A stretch of DNA of 64,000 bases, from positions 284,119 to 348,118 of the forward strand of contig PALT01000005.1 in the NCBI GenBank assembly GCA_002706605.1. Direction: 5' to 3'. Numbering within the stretch: the stretch's first letter is position 1; every line of letters begins with the position of its first letter. This DNA comes from Rhodovulum sp. Its GTDB lineage: Bacteria; Pseudomonadota; Alphaproteobacteria; Rhodobacterales; Rhodobacteraceae. The notes below the pieces were generated by a model, which worked only from the letters and a program-made list of their open reading frames with translations, was not told the origin of the DNA and searched no databases. Shown here piece by piece: positions 25,939-35,976 of the stretch. A program made the translations under genes and the position numbers.

Positions 25939-28536
25939 TTAGTACAAACCGCCCGAGTTCAGCGTGCCAAAGCTGGCCTTGGGGCCAACGGTGGCGGTTT
26001 CGCCGGTGGATGTGGTGACCTCGGTGCCGGTTTCGGCGGCCGTTTCGGTCGTGCCATCCGCGCCTTCACCCGGCCCGAACAGAGGCAGGTTCGCCCCCAT
26101 CGCAAAACCACCGTCGATCAGGGCGGCAACGCCGAAAATCGGTTCCTCCCCATCGCGGAAGTATTCGGCGACGACATTCGGGCCGCTGGCATCTGCGGGC
26201 AGGCGTGCGCCCGAGAACCGGTCGATTTTGATGAAATGGCCACCCGGCGGGACCTTGAACTTGCCGCCGCCGTATTTCTCGGTCGCCTTTTGCATGAAGG
26301 TATTGAACACGGGACCACACATGCCACCACCGGATGCACCGCGCCCAAGCGGCTCGGGACGGTCATAACCGATATAGCACCCCGCCACGATGTTCGAGGT
26401 AAACCCGATGAACCACACGTCGCGCGCATCGTTGGTTGTGCCGGTCTTACCGGCGGTCGGAACCCCAAGGTTCACGCGCCCTGCGGCGGTCCCGCGGGTC
26501 ACAACGCCCTGCATCATCGAGGTCAGCTGATAGGCCGTGATCGCGTTCATCACCCGTTCGCGGTTGGACACGATCGTGGGCGCCTGCCCCTCATCCAGCG
26601 CGTCGATCGAACAATCGGTACAGGTCCGTTGATCGTGGCGATAGACGGTTTTGCCCCACCGGTCCTGTACACGGTCAACGAGGGTCGGTTCGACCCGCTC
26701 TCCGCCGTTGGCAAACATTGCATAGGCGGCGACCATCTTGAACAGCGTGGTTTCCTGCGCGCCAAGCGAGTTCGCAAGGAACGGGTCCATCCGGTCGTAG
26801 ACGCCAAAGCGTTCGGCGTATTGGGCCACGGTTTCCATCCCGATTTCCTGTGCCAGACGCACAGTCATCAGGTTCCGCGACCGTTCGATCCCCGTGCGCA
26901 GGGGCGTCGGGCCATAGAACTTGTTCGACGCGTTTTTCGGACGCCACACAGCGCCACCGGTGTCGACCTCAATCGGGGCGTCGATGACGATGGTGGCGGG
27001 GCTGAACCCGCTGTCCAGCGCCGAGGCATAGACAAACGGTTTGAAACTGGACCCCGGCTGGCGGGTGGCCTGTGTCGCGCGGTTAAAGACCGAGTCCTGA
27101 TAGCTGAACCCGCCCTGCATCGCGATCACGCGACCGGTGTGCACGTCCATCGCGGTAAAGCCGCCCTGCACTTCGGGGATCTGGCGCAGGGTCCAGCGGA
27201 CGAACGAGCCATCGCTGTCCTTGGTCATGCGCCGCACATGGACGACATCCCCGACCTCAAGCAGATCGGACGCGTTGCGCGCCGTCCGGCCCAGCGTGCC
27301 GTCCTCGCGCAGCTTGCGCGCCCAAGTCACGTCATTGGCGGGAATCCAGTGGCCATCGGCGTCATCTGCGACACCTTCGATGCCGATACGGGCCGAGGTG
27401 CTGCCCAGTTCCAGAACAACCGCGCGGTACCAGCCCTCAATATCATTGGCGACGTCACTGGACGACAACGCGGCGCGCCACGCGTCTTCGGACCCCAGTT
27501 CGGCGGCGTCGATCTTCACGCCCGTGCCACGCCAGACACCTTGGCGGCGGTCATATTCTTCCAGACCCTGACGCAGGGCGCGCGCGGCCTCAAGTTGCAG
27601 TTCGGGGTCATAGGTGGCGCGGATCGTCAGACCTCCGCCGAAAAATTCGCCCTCGCCGAAATCGCGGCTCAGCTGGCGGCGGATTTCGTCGGTAAAGTAA
27701 TCACGCGGCGGCAGGCTCTGGCGGAAGGGTTCGAAATCGCCGTTCTGGACCGTCAACAACGGCGCAGCACGCGCCGCGTCATAGGTCGCCTGATCAATAT
27801 AACCATTCTCGAACATCTCGCGCAGAACAAAATTCCGGCGATCCAACGCCCGTTCCTTGGCCCGCACGGGGTGATAGGTCGAAGGCGCCTTGGGCAGAAC
27901 GGCCAGATAGGCGGCCTCTTCTACCGACAATTCCGACAGGGTTTTGTTAAAATAGGTCTGTGCGGCGGCGGCCACCCCATAGGAATTCTGCCCGAGGAAA
28001 ATCTCGTTCAGGTACAGTTCCAGAATGCGGTCCTTGGATAGGGTTTCCTCAATCCGCGTGGCAAGGATCAGTTCCTTGACCTTCCGCTCGCCCGTGCGCT
28101 CGCCCCCCAAGAGAAAGTTCTTCATCACCTGCTGGGTGATGGTCGAGGCGCCGCGCACGTTTTGGCCACGGCTTTTGAACGCATCATACGCGGCAGAGGC
28201 AATACCGCGCGCGTCATAGCCCTTGTGGCTATAGAAATTCTTATCCTCGGCCGAGATAAACGCCTGTTTGACGATATCGGGGATTTCGTCGGCGGGCGCG
28301 AACAGGCGGCGTTCCTCGGCGAATTCGTCGATCAAACGCCCCTCGCCCGAATAAATCCGGCTGATGGTTTTGGGGGTATAGACCGCCAGATCCTCATGAT
28401 CGGGCAGATCGCGCGCATACATCCAGAACAGCGCGCCGATCATGATGACCGTCCCCGCGATGCCAAGCGTGACAAAGCTGAACAGACCGCCAAGGATGGA
28501 TAAAATCGTCCGTATCACAGGAACCCCCAGTTTCAT
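25939..28536 (-). CDS. mrcA: Penicillin-binding protein 1A (bifunctional transglycosylase/transpeptidase)
   Basis: An 865-residue class A PBP. After an N-terminal membrane helix, the transglycosylase domain shows ISAEDKNFYSHKGYDARGIA and STITQQVMKNFLLG. The transpeptidase domain has the active serine in RQPGSSFKPFVYAS, the SRN motif in IERSRNLMTVRL and KTGTTNDARD. It polymerises and crosslinks peptidoglycan in the periplasm. It follows the amidase gene on the same strand, forming a cell-wall pair. The acidic, Thr-rich tail at the C-terminus (about 40 residues) is typical of low-constraint ends. Confidence 0.95.
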   Translation of the reverse strand: MKLGVPVIRTILSILGGLFSFVTLGIAGTVIMIGALFWMYARDLPDHEDLAVYTPKTISRIYSGEGRLIDEFAEERRLFAPADEIPDIVKQAFISAEDKNFYSHKGYDARGIASAAYDAFKSRGQNVRGASTITQQVMKNFLLGGERTGERKVKELILATRIEETLSKDRILELYLNEIFLGQNSYGVAAAAQTYFNKTLSELSVEEAAYLAVLPKAPSTYHPVRAKERALDRRNFVLREMFENGYIDQATYDAARAAPLLTVQNGDFEPFRQSLPPRDYFTDEIRRQLSRDFGEGEFFGGGLTIRATYDPELQLEAARALRQGLEEYDRRQGVWRGTGVKIDAAELGSEDAWRAALSSSDVANDIEGWYRAVVLELGSTSARIGIEGVADDADGHWIPANDVTWARKLREDGTLGRTARNASDLLEVGDVVHVRRMTKDSDGSFVRWTLRQIPEVQGGFTAMDVHTGRVIAMQGGFSYQDSVFNRATQATRQPGSSFKPFVYASALDSGFSPATIVIDAPIEVDTGGAVWRPKNASNKFYGPTPLRTGIERSRNLMTVRLAQEIGMETVAQYAERFGVYDRMDPFLANSLGAQETTLFKMVAAYAMFANGGERVEPTLVDRVQDRWGKTVYRHDQRTCTDCSIDALDEGQAPTIVSNRERVMNAITAYQLTSMMQGVVTRGTAAGRVNLGVPTAGKTGTTNDARDVWFIGFTSNIVAGCYIGYDRPEPLGRGASGGGMCGPVFNTFMQKATEKYGGGKFKVPPGGHFIKIDRFSGARLPADASGPNVVAEYFRDGEEPIFGVAALIDGGFAMGANLPLFGPGEGADGTTETAAETGTEVTTSTGETATVGPKASFGTLNSGGLY

Positions 28537-28589
28537 TGCGGCCTATATACGCATGCTTGGCGCGGTGGTCAAAAACAAGCAAACGCAGA

Positions 28590-28609
28590 ATGGGCACTTT
28601 TACGCCCAT
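28590..28609 (-). terminator. Weak terminator-like hairpin between amiC-type gene and mrcA
   Basis: ATGGGC and GCCCAT form a 6-bp stem with an 8-base loop; on the minus strand T-rich sequence including TTTTT follows after about 20 bases. It may partly separate the amidase and mrcA transcripts. Confidence 0.3.
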
Positions 28610-28634
28610 CCTAATGGTGGTGTGAACGCCCGGA

Positions 28635-29873
28635 TTACTGGCGGATCAGCGCGCCTTGGGCGGCGTCGCTCTGGGACCAGTCGGCAATCGCATCGGCGAT
28701 GGATTGCGCCGCGCGGGCGCGCCATTCGTCGTTCTGTAGATTATCTAGGTCCCCGGGTGACGATAGAAAGCCCAGTTCGATCAGTACTGACGGGATATCT
28801 GGCGCCTTGAGGACCGAAAACCCCGCCTGTTGCAGCGGCTTTTTATAAAGCGGCCCGATGTGGCGGCCCATGTGATCGACCAAGGTCTGGGCAAGGGCCA
28901 TCGTGCGCGGTTCGGTCTCGCGCCGCGTCAGGTCCATCAGGATACCGGCCACCACATCATCGTGATCGTGCAAATCCACCCCAAGCAACAGGTTATCGCG
29001 GTCATGCCGCTCGGCCAGCTTTTGGGCTGCAGCGTCCGAGGCCTGATCGGACAGGACATAGACCGTCGCGCCCGTCGCGCGCCCCTCGGCCAGCGCATCG
29101 GCATGCAGCGACAGGAACAGGTCGGCCTTTGCGTCATGCGCAAAGGCCACGCGGGTTTCCAGCGGAACGAAATCGTCGCTCTCGCGGGTCAGGAACACCT
29201 CAAACCCGCCACGGCGCAGTGTGTCGCGCAATTCCCGCGCGAACAACAGCATGAGGTCGGCCTCATTGATCCCGTCGTTCTGCGCGCCCGGATCAATGCC
29301 GCCATGACCGGGGTCCAGCACCACGCGCAAGGGCCGCGTGCCGTCCTGACGCAGGATCGGCGCATCGACTTCGCGCACGGCGGGACGTCCCCAGATCGGG
29401 TCACCTGCACCGGGGGTTGCGGCGCGGGCGGCGAAATCAGGCGCGCTTGTCGCCGTAAAGGACAGGTTCAGGGCCACGGGCGCAGACCCATCCGCGCCGG
29501 TGTATATCGCATCGACCAACAGAACCGGCTCGGTCAATTCGACCACCATGCGCGACCACCCTGCCCCGAGACGCCCCATTGTGACGCCTGCCACCGCATC
29601 GGCCCCTTGCATCGTCTCGGCACTCAGGCCCGTGAAATCGACCTCGCGGAAATCGACCACGACGCGGCGCGGATCGTCCCAGAGGCGCACGCGAAACGGC
29701 ACCGCCTGTGTCAGGCCAAGGGTCAGGTCAAACCCCGCACCGTGATCGCGCGTCTCGCTGCGCGCGGCGTCCACACGGGCCAGCGCGGTCAGGTCTTGCG
29801 CCCACGCGCCCGCACCCGTGCCAAGGCACAGGGCAATTGCCACTACAAAACTGCGAATTCGCCTGCTCATCAT
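28635..29873 (-). CDS. N-acetylmuramoyl-L-alanine amidase with AMIN domain
   Basis: A 412-residue exported amidase of AmiC type. After a signal peptide (RRIRSFVVAIALCLGTGAGAWAQ) comes an AMIN domain (about 30-140) that targets the septum, then an Amidase_3 domain. Zinc ligands are seen in VLDPGHGGIDPGAQ, NEADLMLLFAREL and LFLSLHADA, and the catalytic Glu in VLIELGFLSSP. It cleaves the amide between MurNAc and the stem peptide during cell separation. The start is one of two adjacent ATGs (29873 or 29870). The next gene downstream is mrcA. Confidence 0.92.
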   Translation of the reverse strand: MMSRRIRSFVVAIALCLGTGAGAWAQDLTALARVDAARSETRDHGAGFDLTLGLTQAVPFRVRLWDDPRRVVVDFREVDFTGLSAETMQGADAVAGVTMGRLGAGWSRMVVELTEPVLLVDAIYTGADGSAPVALNLSFTATSAPDFAARAATPGAGDPIWGRPAVREVDAPILRQDGTRPLRVVLDPGHGGIDPGAQNDGINEADLMLLFARELRDTLRRGGFEVFLTRESDDFVPLETRVAFAHDAKADLFLSLHADALAEGRATGATVYVLSDQASDAAAQKLAERHDRDNLLLGVDLHDHDDVVAGILMDLTRRETEPRTMALAQTLVDHMGRHIGPLYKKPLQQAGFSVLKAPDIPSVLIELGFLSSPGDLDNLQNDEWRARAAQSIADAIADWSQSDAAQGALIRQ

Positions 29874-29935
29874 CCGGTGTTCATCCGTGTTCTTGACCGC
29901 ACTATAACGTCCGGTGCGCGAAACGAAACACACCG

Positions 29936-31087
29936 TTATGCGATGTGGCCCCGCGCCTGCATAAACTCGCGCAAGCGGCTGAGACCCTCGCGGATATCAT
30001 CGGTCGAGCGCGCATAGCTGAACCGCAGCGTCCCCGCCCCGCGCACCGGATCGAAATCGATCCCCGGCGTGACGGCGACACCCGCCTCATCCAGAATATC
30101 GCGGGCAAAGGCGCGGCTGTCCTCGGTCAGGGTCGACACATCCGCATAGACATAGAACGCCCCGTCGGGCGGCGCGATCCGATCAAACCCCATGGCGGGC
30201 AGTTCCGCCATCATCAAATCGCGGTTTGCGCGGTAAACGGCAAGGTTCGCGTCGGCCTCGTCCATACTATCCAATGCGCCGATGGCGGCGATCTGGGCGG
30301 CGTGGCTGGGACAGATGAACATGTTCTGCGCCAGACGTTCGATCAGGCGCACATGATCCTCGGGCACCACCATCCAGCCCACGCGCCAACCCGTCATCGA
30401 GAAGTATTTCGAGAACGAGTTGATGACGTATACATCGTCGCTGACCTGCAAAGCGGTGACCGCTTTGCGGTCGTATTCGATGCCGTGGTAAATCTCATCG
30501 GAAATGAACGCCGTTCCGTTTTCGTGACAGGCATTGATCAACGCCCCAAGCGCATCAATATCCAACATCGTCCCCGACGGGTTCGCGGGCGAGGCCACCA
30601 TCAGACCGGCCAGATCGGGCGTCACATCCGCTGGCACCGGTTGATAGCGGTTTTCGACGCTGGTTGTGATCAGATGGGTGTCCAGACCAAGGGCGTGCAG
30701 GATCTGGCGATAGGACGGATAGCCCGGCATGCCGATCCCGACCTTATCCCCCGCATCAAACAGCGCGCTGAACGCCAACAGAAACGCTCCACTAGACCCC
30801 GCCGTCACGATCACCCGCGCCGGATCAAGGTCGACCCCGTACCAATCCGCATAAAGACGCGCGATTTTCTGCCGAAGCTCCGGCAGGCCCAAGGCAACCG
30901 TATAGCCAAGCGCATCGTCATCCAGCACAGTGGCCAGAGCCTGTCGCGCGCCGCTGGGCGCGGGGGTCGAGGGCTGGCCCACCTCCATATGGATGATGTG
31001 GCGACCGGCCTCTTCGGCTTGGCGGGCGGCCTCCATCACATCCATAACAATAAAGGAATCGACCTTGCTACGGCTTGAACTGCGCAT
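29936..31087 (-). CDS. Class I/II pyridoxal-phosphate aminotransferase
   Basis: A 383-residue fold-type I aminotransferase. The PLP lysine is in INSFSKYFSMTGWRVGWMV. Other family residues are HMEVGQPSTPAP, YTVALGLPELRQKIA, ASPANPSGT and SDEIYHGIEY. The substrate is not determined; relatives act on aspartate, alanine or aromatic amino acids. It diverges from the M48 protease gene with only 58 bases between the starts. Confidence 0.85.
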   Translation of the reverse strand: MRSSSRSKVDSFIVMDVMEAARQAEEAGRHIIHMEVGQPSTPAPSGARQALATVLDDDALGYTVALGLPELRQKIARLYADWYGVDLDPARVIVTAGSSGAFLLAFSALFDAGDKVGIGMPGYPSYRQILHALGLDTHLITTSVENRYQPVPADVTPDLAGLMVASPANPSGTMLDIDALGALINACHENGTAFISDEIYHGIEYDRKAVTALQVSDDVYVINSFSKYFSMTGWRVGWMVVPEDHVRLIERLAQNMFICPSHAAQIAAIGALDSMDEADANLAVYRANRDLMMAELPAMGFDRIAPPDGAFYVYADVSTLTEDSRAFARDILDEAGVAVTPGIDFDPVRGAGTLRFSYARSTDDIREGLSRLREFMQARGHIA

Positions 31088-31145
31088 GAAAACCTCTCAC
31101 CTTATGGGGACAGGCCGGTTTTTTCAGGGCAAGGACGGACAGTCA

Positions 31146-32486
31146 ATGGCGATCGCGCAAACAATGGAAACCGGTCGTGTGATCCGTATGATGCTTTGTG
31201 CTTTGGCCGTGATCATGGCCCCCGTTGTGGCGGCGGCCCAATCCCTGATCCGCGACGCCGAAATCGAATATGCCCTGCGCGAACTGTCCCGCCCGATTGC
31301 CGTCGCGGCGGGTCTCAGCCCCTCGCAGCTCAACATCCTTGTGGTGAATGACAGCACTCTGAACGCGTTCGTGGCCGATCACCGGACGATCTTTGTCCAT
31401 TCGGGCCTGTTGATGAAACTGGACAGCGGCGCGCAAATCCAGTCGGTTCTCGCCCATGAGATGGCCCATATCGCCAACGGCCATATCACGCGGCGGGTGC
31501 AGAACTATCAAAACAGCTCACGCATCGCGGCGATTGGCACGGCCCTGTCCGCGGCGGCGGCCATCGGCGGTGGTGGCAGTGCGGCGGTCGGCCTAGCCGC
31601 AGGGACCAGTTCCGCAGCCCAACGCGCGTTTTTCGCCCATACCCGCGCCGAAGAAAGCAGCGCCGATCAGGCGGGTGTGCGGTATATGGCGCGCGCAGGC
31701 GTCGATCCCCATGCCATGACCGAGGTTCTGGACATCTTTCGCGGCCAAGAGGCCCTATCTGCCTCGCGCCAAGACCCCTATGTCCTGACCCACCCCCTGT
31801 CGCGGGATCGTATCCGCGCGCTGAACGGGATCGCCGCCGCCGTCACCGTGCAACCTAAGGATACCGCAACCGCCGATTACTGGTTCGCGCGCGCCAAGGG
31901 CAAGCTCGGCGCATTCCTGCAAAACCCGTCCTTTACCCTGCGAAAACTGGACAAAAACGATCAGTCCGACATCGCCACCATGATGCGCGCCGTCGCCTAT
32001 CACCGCAAACCGGACACCAAAGAGGCGCTGAAATACGTGGACCGTCTGGTGTCGATGAACCCGAATGATCCCTATGCGCATGAGTTGCGGGGGCAAATTC
32101 TGCTCGAATCCCGCAACTTTGGCGCCGCCGTCAATGCCTACGGGCGCGCGGTCAAACTGGCCCCGTCCGAGGCGTTGATCCTGTCAGGATACGGGCGCGC
32201 GTTGCTGGCCACGGAAAACAACGACAAGGCCGCCCTGTCCGCTCTGGAACGGGCGCGGGCGCGTGATCCCTATGATCCGCGGATGCTGCGCGATCTGGCG
32301 GTGGCCTATGCGCGCACCGGCAACAACGGCATGGCCTCGGTCGCAACCGCCGAACGCTACGCGATCCTTGGGCGCCTCAAGGACGCCGCCGTCCACGCCA
32401 AACGCGCCACGGGCCTTTTACCGCGCGGCTCGGCGGGCTATCTCAGGGCCCAAGACATTCTGGCTGCCGCCAAAAACCGCTCCTAA
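31146..32486 (+). CDS. M48 family metalloprotease with TPR region, BepA-like
   Basis: A 446-residue exported protein. The start at 31146 has AAGGACGG upstream and gives a signal peptide (CALAVIMAPVVAAAQ). The zinc site is HEMAHIANGH (His104, Glu105, His108), with the third ligand in RAEESSADQAG. The C-terminal half (about 270-440) is helical and repeat-like, as in BepA/YfgC. BepA relatives degrade or help fold outer-membrane beta-barrel proteins such as LptD. The next gene encodes a DsbA-like oxidoreductase, consistent with a periplasmic quality-control unit. Confidence 0.88.
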   Translation: MAIAQTMETGRVIRMMLCALAVIMAPVVAAAQSLIRDAEIEYALRELSRPIAVAAGLSPSQLNILVVNDSTLNAFVADHRTIFVHSGLLMKLDSGAQIQSVLAHEMAHIANGHITRRVQNYQNSSRIAAIGTALSAAAAIGGGGSAAVGLAAGTSSAAQRAFFAHTRAEESSADQAGVRYMARAGVDPHAMTEVLDIFRGQEALSASRQDPYVLTHPLSRDRIRALNGIAAAVTVQPKDTATADYWFARAKGKLGAFLQNPSFTLRKLDKNDQSDIATMMRAVAYHRKPDTKEALKYVDRLVSMNPNDPYAHELRGQILLESRNFGAAVNAYGRAVKLAPSEALILSGYGRALLATENNDKAALSALERARARDPYDPRMLRDLAVAYARTGNNGMASVATAERYAILGRLKDAAVHAKRATGLLPRGSAGYLRAQDILAAAKNRS

Positions 32487-32585
32487 CCACATAACCGTTA
32501 TTTGATGACAGCGCGCTTTCATGAGATACATGCATTCAAGATTTGGAACATGACGCAGAACGCGCCCGCCCAAAAGGACCGACAT

Positions 32586-33335
32586 ATGCCCCGCACGCTC
32601 TTCGCCGCCGCCGCTCTGGCCCTGACCACCGCCCTGCCCGTTCAGGCCACCGACCTCAGCGACCTAAGCGACGCCGAACGTCAGGCCTTTCGCGATGAGG
32701 TCCGCGCCTATCTCCTCGAAAACCCCGAGGTCCTGATGGAAGCGATCGCCGTGCTTGAGGACCGTCAGGCCGAACAGCAGGTCGCCAACGACGCCTCTCT
32801 GGTCCGCGTGAACGCCCAAGACATCTTTAGCGACCCACACTCCTGGGTCGGTGGCAACCCCGAGGGCGATGTGACGCTGGTGGAATTCATGGACTACCGC
32901 TGTTCCTATTGCCGCCGCGCCTTTGATGACGTTGAGGCCCTGATCGACGGGGATCAAAACATCCGCCTTGTGATCAAGGAATTCCCGATCCTTGGCGAAC
33001 AATCCGAACTGGCCTCGCGCTTTGCCATCTCGGTCAAGGCCCATCACGGTGATGAGGCCTATAAATCGGTCCATGACACGCTGATCAAATTCCGTGGCAA
33101 CATCACCATGACCAGCCTCGACACGGTCGCCGCCCGCCTTGATCTGGACATGGACGCCATCACCCCCCTGATGACAAGCGACGCCACCAACGACATCATC
33201 CGCCAGAACCGCCAACTGGCCCAGCGTCTGGGGATTTCGGGCACGCCAACCTTTGTTCTGGATGAACAAATGCTGCGCGGCTATGTGCCCCTAGACGGGA
33301 TGCAACAGATCGTGGCCGACGTGCGCGCCAACTAG
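32586..33335 (+). CDS. DsbA family thiol-disulfide oxidoreductase
   Basis: A 249-residue exported thioredoxin-fold protein. The start at 32586 follows AAAGGACCGACAT and gives a signal peptide ending LPVQA. An N-terminal helical segment (about 25-80) precedes the active site FMDYRCSYCRRAF (Cys106, Cys109); the cis-proline region is SGTPTFVLD. The extended N-terminal helix resembles the copper-resistance/ScsC and Com1-type branch. It probably oxidises or isomerises disulfides in the periplasm. It follows the M48 gene by 99 bases. Confidence 0.88.
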   Translation: MPRTLFAAAALALTTALPVQATDLSDLSDAERQAFRDEVRAYLLENPEVLMEAIAVLEDRQAEQQVANDASLVRVNAQDIFSDPHSWVGGNPEGDVTLVEFMDYRCSYCRRAFDDVEALIDGDQNIRLVIKEFPILGEQSELASRFAISVKAHHGDEAYKSVHDTLIKFRGNITMTSLDTVAARLDLDMDAITPLMTSDATNDIIRQNRQLAQRLGISGTPTFVLDEQMLRGYVPLDGMQQIVADVRAN

Positions 33336-33360
33336 GCGCGCGCACAACTCAAAACAACAA

Positions 33361-33389
33361 AAGGCCACGCAATCGCGTGGCCTTTTTCA
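33361..33389. terminator. Bidirectional terminator between DsbA-like gene and ispG
   Basis: GGCCACGC and GCGTGGCC form an 8-bp stem (10 bp with flanking A-T pairs) with loop AATC, followed by five T on the plus strand and an A-rich flank that gives T on the minus strand. Confidence 0.88.
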
Positions 33390-33412
33390 ATTCGGTCACG
33401 GGCGCAACCGTG

Positions 33413-34540
33413 TTATTCGGCGGCCTCGGATGCGGCTTCGGCCTCAATCGCGGCGGCGCGGGCTTCGACCTGTTCGACGATGTGATCCACCATCTGTTCG
33501 TTGTTCATCTTGTGGCTCTGCTTGCCTGCCAGATAGACCATCCCGCTGCCCGCACCGCCACCGGTGAACCCGACATCGGTCATCAACGCCTCACCCGGCC
33601 CGTTCACGACACAGCCGATGATCGACAGGCTCATCGGGGTCTTGATGTGCTCCAGCCGTTTTTCCAGCGTTTCAACCGTCTTGATCACGTCAAAGCCCTG
33701 ACGCGCACAGCTGGGACAGCTGATGATATTGACGCCCCGATGGCGCAGGCCCAGAGATTTCAGGATCTCATAGCCGACCTTGACCTCTTGGACCGGATCG
33801 GCGGAGAGGCTCACGCGCAAGGTGTCGCCAATCCCCATCCACAGCAGGTTCCCCAGACCGATCGCCGATTTGATCGTGCCCGACATCAACCCGCCGGCCT
33901 CGGTGATGCCCAAATGGATCGGCGCATCCGTCGCCTCGGCCAAGGCCTGATAGGCGGCGGCGGCCATGAAGACGTCGCTGGCCTTTACGCTGATCTTGAA
34001 CTCGTGGAAATCATTGTCCTGCAGGATGCGAATATGCTCCATCCCGCTTTCGACCATCGCGTCGGGACAGGGTTCGCCGTATTTGTCCAGCAGGTGCTTT
34101 TCCAGACTACCGGCGTTCACGCCGATCCGGATGGAACAGCCGTGATCGCGCGCGGCGGCGATCACCTCTTTGACGCGTTTTTCGTCACCGATATTACCCG
34201 GATTGATCCGCAGACAGGCGGCACCGGCCTCGGCGCTCTCAATCGCGCGGCGGTAATGGAAATGGATGTCGGCGACGATGGGCACGGGGCTTTCGGCGAC
34301 GATCTCTTTCAGGGCGGCGGAACTGCCCTCATCGGGCACCGAGACGCGCACGATGTCGGCACCGGCCTCTGCGGCGGCTTGGACCTGTGCGATGGTGGCC
34401 GCCACATCCGTGGTGATCGTGTTGGTCATCGTCTGTACCGAAATCGGCGCATCGCCCCCGACGGGCACGTTCCCAACATGGATCTGACGAGATTTGCGGC
34501 GGTAGATATTGCGCCACGGGCGCACATGGTTCAGCGACAT
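33413..34540 (-). CDS. ispG: 4-hydroxy-3-methylbut-2-enyl-diphosphate synthase
   Basis: A 375-residue IspG. The TIM-barrel half shows [20 protein letters not shown] and [12 protein letters not shown]; the 4Fe-4S ligands are in [12 protein letters not shown] and [13 protein letters not shown]. It makes HMBPP in the methylerythritol phosphate route to isoprenoids. A Glu/Ala-rich tail follows. The upstream minus-strand gene is RodZ-like, an arrangement often seen in alphaproteobacteria. Confidence 0.96.
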   Translation of the reverse strand: MSLNHVRPWRNIYRRKSRQIHVGNVPVGGDAPISVQTMTNTITTDVAATIAQVQAAAEAGADIVRVSVPDEGSSAALKEIVAESPVPIVADIHFHYRRAIESAEAGAACLRINPGNIGDEKRVKEVIAAARDHGCSIRIGVNAGSLEKHLLDKYGEPCPDAMVESGMEHIRILQDNDFHEFKISVKASDVFMAAAAYQALAEATDAPIHLGITEAGGLMSGTIKSAIGLGNLLWMGIGDTLRVSLSADPVQEVKVGYEILKSLGLRHRGVNIISCPSCARQGFDVIKTVETLEKRLEHIKTPMSLSIIGCVVNGPGEALMTDVGFTGGGAGSGMVYLAGKQSHKMNNEQMVDHIVEQVEARAAAIEAEAASEAAE

Positions 34541-34565
34541 TTGTCACCCCTGCGGTTGGTGCTGA

Positions 34566-34586
34566 GGCCTAGATAAACCCTAGGCC
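34566..34586. other. Hairpin between RodZ-like gene and ispG
   Basis: GGCCTAG and CTAGGCC are perfect 7-base arms around a 7-base loop, in the 64-base gap between two minus-strand genes. No T tract follows, so it could be a message-processing or stability element rather than a terminator. Confidence 0.35.
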
Positions 34587-34604
34587 CCGCTGCAGCAACC
34601 CGGC

Positions 34605-35858
34605 CTATTGCGAAATCGGCTGCGTCACTTCGGCGACCAGACTGGCCAGCCCCGGTTCCGTATCCAGATCGGCCAGTTGATAGGCCCCGCGCAGATCATC
34701 AGAGGCCAGCGCGATGTTTTTCACCACCTCGCCGCCCGTGCCCGCAGGCCCATAGACCTGACCGTCCAGCGCGAAATACACCGCACCGGCATAGCCCGTG
34801 CGCAGCAGCGGCGCCTCTTCGGTCGCGGGCAAGACATAGCGTTCGCCCGCGTCGAGGATTTTCTCGAACAACACCGTACCCTCGGCCGATGTCACGCGCA
34901 CCCATGCGGGACGGGTTGCGAAAACCACAACCTCGGGCGCGTTGTTCGCGACCACCTGAATATTGCCATTTTCGGGCGCGTTGGTTTCCCCCAACGCGGC
35001 CAAAACGGCGGCATCCACACCGGATGCGAAACCTTGTTCATCGCTTGCCGCGATGCGCGGGCCGGTCGGAACCTGAACAGTGTCCAGATCGGCGAACACA
35101 CCAACCGAACCGGGTTCAAGCGTCGCAATGGGCGCATCGCGCGCGATCAGGCGCGGCACGTCCAGAGGTTCAGGACGATAGAGACGATCAAACGCCTCGG
35201 GCGTCGGCAGGATCAGATCGGCGCGTTGGGTTTCCGCGTCACTGCCCGCTTGGGTCGTGGCCGCAACCGGATCAAGGTCGGCGACAACCGTCGGCGCCTC
35301 ATCCACGGGGGCCAAACGGACCTTTTGAATTTCTTTCAGGGCGGACCAGCCGCCAAAGCCAAGCCCACCAATCAGCGCCAGCAGAACCAGAGACGATCCA
35401 ATCGCACCGGGTTCGATGCGCGAAAACAGACCCTCAGTGCGCGGCACGAACAGGGCATTCGGATCAGACAGCGGATCACCCGAGCCCTCGGCGCGGGTCT
35501 TTTTTACCGCCGGTTTGGGCGAAGACGCGGCCGCATCCAAACCGTGCGCGGTCTCAAAATCGGCCTCGAAACAGAATTTGGCATAGGCCCATTCGGGGTC
35601 CATGTCCAAATAGCGCGCGTAAGAGCGCACATAGCCCGCGATAAAGCCAGGTGTTTCGAATGCAGAAGGATCGGCGTTCTCGATCGCGGCGATATAGGTC
35701 GCCTTGATCTTCAACTCGCGTTGCACGTCCAGCAGGGATTTGCCCAAGGTCGCGCGTTCGCCGCGCATGACGTCCCCGAGCCGCAGCTCGAAGTCGTCGA
35801 ACCCTTTGGGTAGATCGTTATCCTCAGCCGCTTCCGGCGGCCGTCTACGCCCGATCAT
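34605..35858 (-). CDS. RodZ-like protein (HTH_25 domain, one TM helix, DUF4115)
   Basis: A 417-residue protein. The N-terminal cytoplasmic helix-turn-helix reads GDVMRGERATLGKSLLDVQR with YIAAIENADPSAFETPGFIA and YVRSYARYLDMDPEWAY. A single membrane helix is at about 180-200 (GAIGSSLVLLALIGGLGFGG). The C-terminal periplasmic DUF4115 region includes RPAWVRVTSAEGTVLFEKIL. RodZ couples MreB to the wall elongation machinery; no MreB gene is in the window. The linker is long and low in complexity. The gene precedes ispG. Confidence 0.82.
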   Translation of the reverse strand: MIGRRRPPEAAEDNDLPKGFDDFELRLGDVMRGERATLGKSLLDVQRELKIKATYIAAIENADPSAFETPGFIAGYVRSYARYLDMDPEWAYAKFCFEADFETAHGLDAAASSPKPAVKKTRAEGSGDPLSDPNALFVPRTEGLFSRIEPGAIGSSLVLLALIGGLGFGGWSALKEIQKVRLAPVDEAPTVVADLDPVAATTQAGSDAETQRADLILPTPEAFDRLYRPEPLDVPRLIARDAPIATLEPGSVGVFADLDTVQVPTGPRIAASDEQGFASGVDAAVLAALGETNAPENGNIQVVANNAPEVVVFATRPAWVRVTSAEGTVLFEKILDAGERYVLPATEEAPLLRTGYAGAVYFALDGQVYGPAGTGGEVVKNIALASDDLRGAYQLADLDTEPGLASLVAEVTQPISQ

Positions 35859-35976
35859 ATGCTGCCCCGTGCCTGCAAAGTTCTGTCCCAGAAGCAGCCA
35901 GCGATTCTTTCTTCACTTATGGCTGCTTAGCGAATCTTTACCACAGGGGCGTGTCCTTTGCACCTTTAGTTGCAGA

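Noticed and set aside
25885..28041. 718-codon open frame on the plus strand opposite mrcA
   Set aside because: It mirrors the PBP1a gene in a GC-rich region; the product is Arg/Gly/His-rich with no family features. Similar long shadows occur opposite lpdA, uvrA and dctB.
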